This document shows, piece by piece, positions 32,731-40,408 of a stretch of DNA of 64,000 nucleotides (the stretch's first letter is position 1; the number at the start of each line of letters is the position of its first letter). The DNA is taken from positions 1-64,000 of the forward strand of contig CAVSCX010000006.1 in the NCBI GenBank assembly GCA_963726615.1. The letters run 5' to 3'. The DNA comes from CAWDZK01 sp963726615. GTDB lineage: Bacteria > Actinomycetota > Actinomycetes > JACCUZ01. The translations under genes and the position numbers were made by a program. Below the pieces are notes generated by a model, which was given only the letters and a program-made list of their open reading frames with translations, was not told the origin of the DNA and searched no databases.

Positions 32731-33722
32731 GAACGGCGCCAGAGAGCCGCAGCCGCGGCCCCGAGGACACCGACCGCGGCGGCCACGGCCCCGTGGTGCT
32801 GGCTGGCCCACAGCTGCGGGCTGCGCGAGTGCGACCTGTCGTCGAACGCTCCGCGGGCGCCGAAGTCGCGCGTCGCATCCGCGGGCTCCCACAGGTTCTC
32901 AGGGGCGTCCGGGTCCCGGGGCTGCGAGGTCTGCTGCGAGTCGAACCCGGTCCGGCCCAGGTACCGGTCGAGCAGGCCGGGTGCCACGGCATTGGCCATC
33001 AGGGTGGCGGCCGTCGAGGCGCCGACCCAGTACTCCCGTCGCTGCGGGTGGTCGGCGGCGTGCACCACAGCACGCGCCGCGACCTCCGGCTGGTAGATGG
33101 GCGGCACCGGCTGCGGGTGCCGGGGCAACCGCGACAGCACCCAGGAGAACTGCGGCGTGTTGACCGCCGGCATCTGCACCATCGTCACGTGCACGCCGCT
33201 CTTCTCGTGCAGGAGCTCGCACCGCAGGGCTTCGTTGAACCCCTGGATGGCGTGCTTCGCCCCGCAGTACGCCGTCTGCAGCGGGATGCCACGGTAGGCC
33301 AGCGCCGAGCCCACCTGGACCACCACGCCGCGGTCCCGCGGCTTCATCCGGTGCAGCGCCGTCATGGTCCCGTACACGTAGCCGAGATAGCTGACCTCGG
33401 TGACGCGGCGGAACTCCTCCGCCGTGATCTTCTCGAACGGCGAGAACACCGAGGTGAACGCGTCGTTGACCCAGACGTCGATGGGGCCGAGCTCCTCCTC
33501 CACCCGGTCCGCGACCGCCTCGAGCTGGGCGGGGTCGGCAACGTCGGCGGGCAGGACCAGCGCCTCCCCGCCTGCGGCGGCCACCTCCTCGGCAGCGGCC
33601 TCCAGCCCCGACCGGCCGCGGGCGACGAGGGCGACCTTGGCACCGCGCCGGGCGAAGGCGGTCGCGGTGGCGCGGCCGATCCCCCCGCTGGCCCCGGTGA
33701 CGACGACGACTTCTGCTGACAT
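32727..33722 (-). CDS. short-chain dehydrogenase/reductase with C-terminal extension
   Basis: A 331-residue SDR. The NAD(P)-binding motif TGASGGIGRA is at the N-terminus, NDAF stands in place of the usual NNAG, and the catalytic YCGAK (YxxxK) is preceded by Ser in QVGSALAYRG. The core ends near residue 250 and is followed by a tail with LWEPADATRDFGARG and a terminal hydrophobic helix, so the protein may be membrane attached. The tail is shared by a group of actinobacterial SDRs. Substrate unknown. The stop overlaps the next small membrane gene. Confidence 0.85.
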   Translation of the reverse strand: MSAEVVVVTGASGGIGRATATAFARRGAKVALVARGRSGLEAAAEEVAAAGGEALVLPADVADPAQLEAVADRVEEELGPIDVWVNDAFTSVFSPFEKITAEEFRRVTEVSYLGYVYGTMTALHRMKPRDRGVVVQVGSALAYRGIPLQTAYCGAKHAIQGFNEALRCELLHEKSGVHVTMVQMPAVNTPQFSWVLSRLPRHPQPVPPIYQPEVAARAVVHAADHPQRREYWVGASTAATLMANAVAPGLLDRYLGRTGFDSQQTSQPRDPDAPENLWEPADATRDFGARGAFDDRSHSRSPQLWASQHHGAVAAAVGVLGAAAAALWRRS

Positions 33723-33858
33723 GGCGTGACTGCTCCACTCGTGACGACGGCAGGTGCTCCCGGCGCCTACCCGGCCCGGCCCGGGGTACTCGTCCCGACG
33801 CTGTGACGTCGTCGGGCTTCCGGCGGCGGCGCGGACGCGGCGGTCGTAGTGTCGGCGC

Positions 33859-34515
33859 ATGCGGATCTCGGTCCTCGGCACGGGGACGGTCGGGCGCACC
33901 CTCGCCGGCGCGCTGGCAGCAGCCGGACACGATGTCGTCATCGGCACCCGGGACGTCGCGGCGTCGGCGGCGCGACCTGAGGTGTCCGCGTGGGCTGCGG
34001 AGCACGAAGGCATCGCCGTCGTCGACCTTGCCGTCGCCGGCGCCCGCGCCCAGGTCGTCGTCAACGCGACAAGTAGTGACGGGACCTTGGCAGCGCTGCG
34101 CGGCGCCGGCGACCTCGACGGCGTCGTCGTCGCCGACGTCGCGAACCCGCTCGACTTCTCCGCCGGGTTCCCGCCGACGCTGTCGATCGCGAACAACGAC
34201 AGCCTCGGCGAGCAGGTGCAGGCGGCCTTCCCCGGTGCGCGCGTGGTGAAGACGCTCAACACCGTGACCGCGGCCGTGATGGTGGACCCCGGTGCGCTGC
34301 CGGAGGAGCACCACGTGTTCGTGGCCGGTGACGACGCCGACGCCAAGGCGGTCGTCACCGGCCTGCTCGGCGACCTGGGCTGGCCTCGGTCGTCGGTCGT
34401 CGACCTCGGGGGCATCCGTGCGGCCCGCGCCTGCGAGATGTACCTCCCGCTCTGGCTCGCGCTGATGGGCGAGGTCGGGTCGCCGTTCTTCAACATCCGG
34501 GTCGTCCGGCCCTGA
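33859..34515 (+). CDS. NADPH-dependent F420 reductase-like NAD(P)-binding protein
   Basis: A 218-residue Rossmann protein. MRISVLGTGTVGRTLAGALAAAGH is the dinucleotide-binding start, IGTRD marks an NADP-type strand end, and VVKTLNTVTAAVM resembles the F420H2:NADP oxidoreductase family (F420_oxidored). It could exchange hydride between F420 and NADP, but many paralogues use other substrates. It is followed after 34 bases by a siderophore-interacting protein, another flavin/NAD(P)H enzyme. Confidence 0.82.
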   Translation: MRISVLGTGTVGRTLAGALAAAGHDVVIGTRDVAASAARPEVSAWAAEHEGIAVVDLAVAGARAQVVVNATSSDGTLAALRGAGDLDGVVVADVANPLDFSAGFPPTLSIANNDSLGEQVQAAFPGARVVKTLNTVTAAVMVDPGALPEEHHVFVAGDDADAKAVVTGLLGDLGWPRSSVVDLGGIRAARACEMYLPLWLALMGEVGSPFFNIRVVRP

Positions 34516-34549
34516 CGGCGAACGGGCTCGGCCGGCTCGCCGACGTACG

Positions 34550-35341
34550 GTGGCGCCTGTGACCGAGACCCGTGACAGCGCCCCGGTGGACTTCGACGAC
34601 AGCGCCGCCTTGGCAGCTCGGATGGACGCCCGCCGCATGGACCTCACCGTCGTGTCGGTACGGGCGCTCACACCCACCCTGGTGCGGGTCGAGCTGGCAG
34701 GCGAGGGGCTGCGGGGGCTGAGCGCGGAGCCCGGGCAGGACCTCATGCTGACCGCGGACGCGACCAGCCCGGTGGTCCGGCGCCGATGGACGATGCGGGA
34801 CCTCGATCCGGCGGAGGGGACCGTCGCCGTGGACGTCGTCGTCCATCCCGGTGTCGAGGGAGCCAGCCGTCTGCACGAGGCCGCGCCGGGAGACGTCGTC
34901 GAGGCCATCGGGCCACGAGGGAAGGTGCACCTCGTCGCCGGGGCGCGGGTGCACCACTTCCTCGGCGACCAGAGCTTCCTGCCGGCCGCGTACGCGATGG
35001 CGGAGGCCGTCACCGGCCCGGCCTCTGCGGTGGTCACGCTGACGGTCCCCTCGCCCGTGGACCGGCTCCCGTTGCGGGCCCCGGCCTGCCCCCACGGGGT
35101 CAGCTGGGTCGAGGCCGCCGACGACGACTCCGGCACCGGCCTGGCGCTGCTCGCCGCGAGCGGACTGGGCGACCCCGAGGACGGCGTCGTCGTGTACGTC
35201 GGCGGCGAGATGTCGATGGCGGCAAGCATCCGGGCGGCGCTGGTGAAGGACCGAGGCTGGCCGCGCGACGCCGTGCTGCCGAAGCCGTACTGGCGGCGCG
35301 GCACACCTAACGCCCGTCATGGTGAGCCCGGCCGCGACTGA
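34550..35341 (+). CDS. siderophore-interacting protein (FAD-binding ferric-chelate reductase)
   Basis: A protein of about 263 residues with an N-terminal FAD-binding domain (TVVSVRALTPTLVRVELAGEG, RRWTMRDLDP, VHPGVEGASRLHEAAPGD) and a C-terminal SIP domain ending in LPKPYWRRGTPN, which is diagnostic. These reduce ferric siderophores in the cytosol with NAD(P)H. GTG 34550 and GTG 34559 are both possible; neither has a good ribosome site. No siderophore transport or synthesis genes are nearby. Confidence 0.88.
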   Translation: MAPVTETRDSAPVDFDDSAALAARMDARRMDLTVVSVRALTPTLVRVELAGEGLRGLSAEPGQDLMLTADATSPVVRRRWTMRDLDPAEGTVAVDVVVHPGVEGASRLHEAAPGDVVEAIGPRGKVHLVAGARVHHFLGDQSFLPAAYAMAEAVTGPASAVVTLTVPSPVDRLPLRAPACPHGVSWVEAADDDSGTGLALLAASGLGDPEDGVVVYVGGEMSMAASIRAALVKDRGWPRDAVLPKPYWRRGTPNARHGEPGRD

Positions 35342-35357
35342 CCGGATCGACGCCCCC

Positions 35358-35729
35358 TCAGGGGGCCGCGACCGGCACGCGCTCGACCAGCTCGTAGAGA
35401 CGCCCGTCCGGTGCCACGAAGTGCGCGTAGCGGTAGGTGTCGTCCGCAGCGGGTCGGTCGACGTGGACGCCGTGTGCGCGCAGCTCGGCAATCGCGGCAT
35501 CGAGGTCGGCCACCAGGAAGCCGACCGTCCGCGACGTGCCCGTACCGGGCTCGCGCTCGTCGGCGACGGCGAAGCCGGAACCGTCGGGGAGGGTGAAGTG
35601 GTCCGCGTCGCCGGGCGTGGTGGCCGTCCCGGCTCGCGGAGGCAGCTTCAGCACGTCGGACACGAACGCAGACATCGCCCGGCGGTGTGGGGTCGCCGTG
35701 CCGGCGAAGACGAGCCCGAGGATCTCCAT
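35358..35729 (-). CDS. VOC-family (glyoxalase/bleomycin-resistance fold) protein
   Basis: A 123-residue single VOC domain: MEILGLVFAGTATPHR at the start, FLVADLDAAIAELRAHGV in the middle, and the metal-site-type end HFVAPDGRLYELVER. The substrate is not predictable. The ATG at 35729 was chosen from the domain start; the frame stays open far upstream as a shadow. It is convergent with the siderophore-interacting protein gene. Confidence 0.8.
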   Translation of the reverse strand: MEILGLVFAGTATPHRRAMSAFVSDVLKLPPRAGTATTPGDADHFTLPDGSGFAVADEREPGTGTSRTVGFLVADLDAAIAELRAHGVHVDRPAADDTYRYAHFVAPDGRLYELVERVPVAAP

Positions 35730-35878
35730 GGCGGACGACCGTAGGGCCTCGAGCTCGTTGTCGCGCGTCGTGGGCCGAGACCGGGTCGGTCGGAACACAG
35801 CCCCCGACCGGCATCCGCCCGGGGGACTGGCGGCGAACCACTGGACGAGATCGCACCCAACCCGGACCGGAGGACGAC

Positions 35879-35998
35879 GTGAGGCACTTCCCGGCCAAGC
35901 GACAGGACATCGCACCGCCGACCGGACTGGTGCCGCTCCTGCTCGTGGCGGCCGCCGTCCTGGTCGCGCTCGTCCTGGTGATGGTCGTGGTCGTCTGA
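35879..35998 (+). CDS. 39-residue single-span membrane peptide
   Basis: A GTG start at 35879 is preceded by GGAGG with good spacing. It encodes a short basic head (KRQDIAPPTG) and one long Leu/Val membrane helix running to the C-terminus. The codon choice is strongly GC3, as in real genes here. It could be a small membrane-protein regulator; nothing more can be said. It sits between the VOC gene and an SDR, in a region otherwise lacking a gene. Confidence 0.5.
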   Translation: MRHFPAKRQDIAPPTGLVPLLLVAAAVLVALVLVMVVVV

Positions 35999-36059
35999 GC
36001 CGACCCGAACGACCCCGACGACCCCACGACCCGGCCCCGCCCGAGACGATGCGGGCACG

Positions 36060-36905
36060 ATGGCGTCCATGACCCCGCTCCTGCCCCCGACGGCTCCGGT
36101 GCTCGTGACCGGCTGCTCGAGCGGCATCGGGCGGGCCGTCGCTCAGCACCTCCTGCGCGGTCCCCGCCCGGTGTGGGCGACCGCCCGGCGGCCGGGCTCG
36201 CTGACCGAACTCGCTGCTGCCGGGGCCCGGGTGATGGCGCTCGACGTCACCGACGAGGAGTCCATCGTTGCCGCCGTACGCGCGGTCGAGGCCGAGCACG
36301 GTTCCGTCGGCGCGTTGGTGAACAACGCCGGCTACGGCGAGTACGGCGCGGTCGAGATGGTGCCGATCGAGGCGGTGCGTCGTCAGTTCGAGACCAACGT
36401 CTTCGGCCTGCTGAGACTGACGCAGCTGGTGCTGCCTGCGATGCGGGCGGCCGGGCGGGGCCGCGTCGTGAACATGTCCTCGATGGGTGGCCGGATGACC
36501 CTTCCCGGCGGGGGCGCCTACCACGCCAGCAAGTACGCCGTGGAAGCGCTCAGCGACGCCCTGCGCTTCGAGACCCGCGGGTTCGGCATCGGTGTCTCGG
36601 TGGTCGCGCCGGGACCGGTGATGACCGGCTTCGCCGAGGACGCCACCCGGCCCGGACCGGGGACCGGTCCGTACGCCGGGTTCATGCGAGCGGTTGCCGC
36701 GCGCAACGCTGCCGGGTATGACGGCGGCCGTGGCACCCTGACCGCCGACGACGTGGCCGACGTGGTGGTCCAGGCCGTCGAGTCGGCCCGCCCGAAGCCG
36801 AGGTACCCGGTCGGCGCCGTGAGCCGGCAGGTCGCCGGGGCGCGACGGATCCTGCCGACCCAGGTGTGGGACGCGCTGCTGCGACGGCAGTACCCGACCC
36901 CCTGA
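36060..36905 (+). CDS. short-chain dehydrogenase/reductase
   Basis: A 281-residue classical SDR: TGCSSGIGRA cofactor motif, ALDVTDEES, NNAGYGEYG, active-site Ser in NMSSMGG and YHASK. VVAPGPVMTGF follows as usual. This type often acts on alcohols, sugars or lipids with NADP. The glucokinase gene begins about 30 bases downstream and may be cotranscribed. The ATG at 36060 and an ATG four codons later are both possible. Confidence 0.88.
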   Translation: MASMTPLLPPTAPVLVTGCSSGIGRAVAQHLLRGPRPVWATARRPGSLTELAAAGARVMALDVTDEESIVAAVRAVEAEHGSVGALVNNAGYGEYGAVEMVPIEAVRRQFETNVFGLLRLTQLVLPAMRAAGRGRVVNMSSMGGRMTLPGGGAYHASKYAVEALSDALRFETRGFGIGVSVVAPGPVMTGFAEDATRPGPGTGPYAGFMRAVAARNAAGYDGGRGTLTADDVADVVVQAVESARPKPRYPVGAVSRQVAGARRILPTQVWDALLRRQYPTP

Positions 36906-36937
36906 GGCGGCCCGCGGACGGCACTACAGTCTCGGGG

Positions 36938-38044
36938 GTGACCGACCGCCGGCCGTCGCTGCTCGGACGGCCGTACCGCGACGAGTCGGCACGACCGCCG
37001 CGAGTCAGCCCGCTCAACGCGGCGCTGCTCACCGTCGGCGTCGACATCGGCGGCACCAAGGTGGTCGCAGGGGTGGTCACGCACGAGGGCGAGATCGTCG
37101 ACCAGGTGCGTCGCGACACCCCGGACCGGAGCAAGAGCCCGCAAGTCGTCGAGGACACGATCGTCGACGCGGTCCTCGACCTCGCGACCCGGCACGAGAT
37201 CCACGCCGTCGGCATCGGCGCCGCGGGGTTCATCGATGCCGAGCGGGCCACGGTCCTGTTCTCGCCGCACCTCTCCTGGCGCAACGAGCCGCTGCGGGAG
37301 GCGATCAGCTCGCGACTCCGGCTGCCGGTCGTGGTGGACAACGACGCGAACGCCGCCGTCTGGGCCGAGTGGCGCTTCGGAGCCGGCCGGGGCGAGACCC
37401 ACCTGGTGTGCGTCAACCTCGGCACCGGCATCGGCGGCGCGATGATCGTCAACGGAGCGCTGCAGCGAGGCCGGTTCGGGGTGGCGGGGGAGTTCGGTCA
37501 CATGCAGGTGGTGCCGGACGGCCGGCGCTGCGAGTGCGGCAACCGCGGCTGCTGGGAGCAGTACGCCTCCGGCAACGTGCTGGTGCGCGAGGCGCGGGAG
37601 CTGGCCGCCTCGCACTCGCCGGTGGCGCACGGCCTGCTGGACCGCGCCGGGCGCGACCCCGAGGCGATCACCGGGCCGCTGATCACGGCGGCGGCGCAGG
37701 ACGGCGACCCCGCCGCAAGGGAGCTGTTCGAGGAGATCGGGCACTGGCTCGGCGTCGGCATGGCCAACCTTGCTGCCGCGGTCGACCCCGGCACCTTCGT
37801 CATCGGAGGAGGTCTCTCCGAGGCGGGAGACCTGCTCATCGTCCCCGCCCGGGAGGCGTTCGCGAAGTCGCTGACCGGTCGGCGGTTCCGGCCCGAGGCG
37901 ATGATCGTGCCCGCGGCCCTGGGGAACGCAGCCGGCCTCGTCGGCGCGGCCGACCTCGCGCGCCCGTTCGCCCGGCGGTTCCGCCGGGCCAGGGCCCGCG
38001 CCCGCGACCGGCGGGCCCGGCGCGGCGAGCTCGGCACGCCGTGA
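36938..38044 (+). CDS. glk: ROK-family glucokinase
   Basis: A 368-residue sugar kinase that phosphorylates glucose with ATP (or polyphosphate). It has the phosphate-1 motif VGVDIGGTKVVAGVV, the catalytic Asp in VVDNDANAAVWAEWRFG, the NLGTGIGGAMIVNG loop, the ROK sugar motif GEFGHMQV and the zinc motif CECGNRGCWEQY. It has a longer N-terminus (about 30 residues) than streptomycete GlkA and a basic Arg-rich tail. GTG 36938 was chosen as the first start after the upstream stop. Its TGA overlaps the start of the WS/DGAT fusion, which couples the two. Confidence 0.9.
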   Translation: MTDRRPSLLGRPYRDESARPPRVSPLNAALLTVGVDIGGTKVVAGVVTHEGEIVDQVRRDTPDRSKSPQVVEDTIVDAVLDLATRHEIHAVGIGAAGFIDAERATVLFSPHLSWRNEPLREAISSRLRLPVVVDNDANAAVWAEWRFGAGRGETHLVCVNLGTGIGGAMIVNGALQRGRFGVAGEFGHMQVVPDGRRCECGNRGCWEQYASGNVLVREARELAASHSPVAHGLLDRAGRDPEAITGPLITAAAQDGDPAARELFEEIGHWLGVGMANLAAAVDPGTFVIGGGLSEAGDLLIVPAREAFAKSLTGRRFRPEAMIVPAALGNAAGLVGAADLARPFARRFRRARARARDRRARRGELGTP

Positions 38045-39885
38045 CGGCTCCCGTCCGGATGTCCAACGTGGACGCCGCCTGGCTCGGCATGGACTCGCCC
38101 GAGAACCTCATGATGGTCACGGGCGTCCTCCGCCTGGACGAGGAGCTCGACCAGGCCCGGCTCGTCGAGGTGATCAACCACCGGCTGCTTGCCGCGTTCC
38201 CGAAGTTCTCGATGCGGCCGCTGCCTTCCGGCAGCCCCTTCGAGCAGCCCGTCTGGGTCGACGACCCGGGGTTCGACCTGGGCCGGCACGTCCTCGTCGC
38301 GGGCCGGGTCGAGGGCGACGCCGGGCTGGCGCATCTCGTCAGCGGACTCCTCGGGCGACCCCTGGACATGCGGCACTCGCCGTGGCAGTTCCACCTTGTG
38401 ACGGTCCCCGCCACCGACGGCGGTGTGCCGACCTCCGCCGTCGTGGCCCGGCTGCACCACTGCATCGCGGACGGCATCGCGCTGGCCAGCGTCCTGCTGT
38501 CCCTCACCGACGACGACCCGGACATCCCTCCCCACGTCGTCAACGAGCCGGCCCCGGGTGATCCGCGCCGCCCCGGGATCCGGTCCCGGCTCGTCGAGGG
38601 GTCCCGCGACCTGCAGCCGGTGGCGGGGGTCGACCCGCTGTCCCCGCGCTCGCTGCACCAGGCGGCTGCGGCGCTGCGCTTCGGCTGGCGGGTGCTGAGC
38701 ACCGGGGTCGGCCTGCTGCTGGCCAACCGGGACCCACGGACCAGGTTGTCCGGCCGTTTGGGGACCGCGAAGGTCGCGGCCTGGTCGCGACCACTCGAGC
38801 TGTCGGTGACCAAGCGGGTCGCGGCCGCGCTGGGGGTCACCGTCAACGACGTCCTGCTCGGTGTCACTGCCGGTGCGCTGCGCAGGCACCTCACCGGGCT
38901 CGGTGAGGCCGCTCACGACCTGCGGGTGTTCGTGCCCGTGGACCTGCGCCGAGGCGAGCCCGTCCACTCCTCGTTGGGCAACAAGTTCGGCATCGTCTTC
39001 GTCAAGCTGCCGGTGTCGGTGCCCGACCCGGTGGAACGCGTCCGCCGCGTGCACGAGCGGATGAGCCGGCGGAAGGCTGGTGCCCAGGCCGCGTCGACCT
39101 TCGCGATCCTGGCCGTCGTCGGCGCTCTGCCGGCGTGGGCGCACCGGCTGGCGGTGCGCGTCCTCGGGGCGAAGTCCTCGGCGATCGTCACCAACGTGCC
39201 GGGCCCGGTCCGGCCGGTCTACCTTGCCGGTTCGCGGGTCACCCGGCTGTCCTTCTGGGTCCCCCAGGCCGGGTCGGTGGGGCTGGGCGTGAGCATCCTC
39301 AGCTACGCCGGCGAGGTCACCATCGGTGTCGCGGCGGACCGCAACCTGGTCCCCGCACCGGACGAGCTGGTCCGCGCTGCCGAGGACGAGCTCGCCGAGC
39401 TCGCCGCCCGGGTGCTCGGCGTCGACGACGCCGCCGTGGAGCTGGAGGTGGTGCCGTTCGACTCCGGCCTGGCCACGGTCCTCGTCGCCGAGGTCCAGGA
39501 CGAGTACGTGCGCCGCTACGGCGGTCACGACGAGACGCCGGTGGAACCGGCCGAGTTCACCGCGCCGTACGGCGCATTCATGGTTGCCCGGGTCGGCACG
39601 ACGGCGGTCGGCTGCGCCGGCCTCCGCCGCCACGGCGACGGCGTCGTCGAGGTGAAGCGGATGTTCGTCCGGCCGGAGTACCGGCGGCGCGGGCACGCCC
39701 GTCGGCTGCTCGCGGCACTCGAGGAGCTCGCCCGGGCGCAGGGCGACCGGCGCGTGGTGCTCGAGACCGGGCTGGCGCAGCCGGAGGCGATCGCGCTGTA
39801 CAGAACTGCCGGCTACACACCGATCGACGGCTTCGGGCACTACCAGGACTCGCCCCTGTCGCGCTCGTTCGCACGCGACCTCTGA
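38041..39885 (+). CDS. WS/DGAT-type acyltransferase fused to a GNAT acetyltransferase
   Basis: A 614-residue two-domain protein. Residues about 1-455 match wax ester synthase/diacylglycerol acyltransferases: MSNVDAAWLGMD start, the active-site HHCIADG (HHxxxDG) near residue 140, and the late PGPVRPVYLAGSRV. The remaining 155 residues form a GNAT domain with VKRMFVRPEYRRRGHARRLLAALEE, the acetyl-CoA loop, and GLAQPEAIALYRTAGY. The frame is continuous through the junction. The first half should esterify acyl-CoA to alcohols or diacylglycerol; the GNAT target is unknown. The GTG at 38041 overlaps the glucokinase stop (GTGA). Confidence 0.88.
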   Translation: MTAPVRMSNVDAAWLGMDSPENLMMVTGVLRLDEELDQARLVEVINHRLLAAFPKFSMRPLPSGSPFEQPVWVDDPGFDLGRHVLVAGRVEGDAGLAHLVSGLLGRPLDMRHSPWQFHLVTVPATDGGVPTSAVVARLHHCIADGIALASVLLSLTDDDPDIPPHVVNEPAPGDPRRPGIRSRLVEGSRDLQPVAGVDPLSPRSLHQAAAALRFGWRVLSTGVGLLLANRDPRTRLSGRLGTAKVAAWSRPLELSVTKRVAAALGVTVNDVLLGVTAGALRRHLTGLGEAAHDLRVFVPVDLRRGEPVHSSLGNKFGIVFVKLPVSVPDPVERVRRVHERMSRRKAGAQAASTFAILAVVGALPAWAHRLAVRVLGAKSSAIVTNVPGPVRPVYLAGSRVTRLSFWVPQAGSVGLGVSILSYAGEVTIGVAADRNLVPAPDELVRAAEDELAELAARVLGVDDAAVELEVVPFDSGLATVLVAEVQDEYVRRYGGHDETPVEPAEFTAPYGAFMVARVGTTAVGCAGLRRHGDGVVEVKRMFVRPEYRRRGHARRLLAALEELARAQGDRRVVLETGLAQPEAIALYRTAGYTPIDGFGHYQDSPLSRSFARDL

Positions 39886-40085
39886 TCCGCGTCGTCCGTC
39901 GACCGGACCCCGGCCGGCGCACGACCGGCTCGACCTGTGAGACGAAGGGACGATCCGGCTCCGAACCGCTCAGGAGTCCGTGGGGCCCGGCCGATGAGGT
40001 GAGCACGGACGGCCGGTCTCAGCTGGCAGCACCAGCGAGGTTCCCGGGGACCCGGCCCCCCGGCGCTCACCAGCAGGAGGTCCGC

Positions 40086-40277
40086 ATGTGCCAGCACCAG
40101 CCGATGTGTCCGCCGGCCGACAGCCCGGCGCGCCAGCTCGCGCACACAGTCGTGGCCCACCCCGAGCAGGGCTGGAGCCTGCTGTGTAACGGCGTCGTGG
40201 TGTTCGACGACCTCGGAGAGCTGCTCCCGACTGCTCCGGCCCGTCCGCCCGCACCGATCGCGACCCGGGCCGCCTGA
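40086..40277 (+). CDS. DUF5999-family small protein
   Basis: A 63-residue protein beginning MCQHQPMCPPADSPAR, with VVAHPEQGWSLLCNGVVVFDDLGELLP, matching the streptomycete DUF5999 pattern closely. The Cys/His cluster at the start (Cys2, His3, Cys8) could bind metal. AGGAGG lies upstream of the ATG. A 30-codon frame with its own ribosome site follows 13 bases after the stop. Function unknown. Confidence 0.88.
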   Translation: MCQHQPMCPPADSPARQLAHTVVAHPEQGWSLLCNGVVVFDDLGELLPTAPARPPAPIATRAA

Positions 40278-40290
40278 GGAGGTGGACGTC

Positions 40291-40383
40291 GTGAAGCAGG
40301 TGAAGGTGAGCAAGACGACGACGCCGCAGCGCCCGGTCGAGCTCGACCTGCGTTCGCCGTCCGGTCGCTCGCTCCCGTTCTGA
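40291..40383 (+). CDS. 30-residue basic peptide downstream of DUF5999
   Basis: A GTG start with GAGGAGGT seven bases upstream encodes a short peptide with a Lys-rich head (KQVKVSK) and a tail ending in RSLPF. It lies 13 bases after the DUF5999 stop, so the two are probably cotranscribed. There is no hydrophobic stretch or leader-like signature. It could be a real microprotein or chance. Confidence 0.4.
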   Translation: MKQVKVSKTTTPQRPVELDLRSPSGRSLPF

Positions 40384-40408
40384 GCGGTCGGCTCAGAAGG
40401 CCAGCGGC

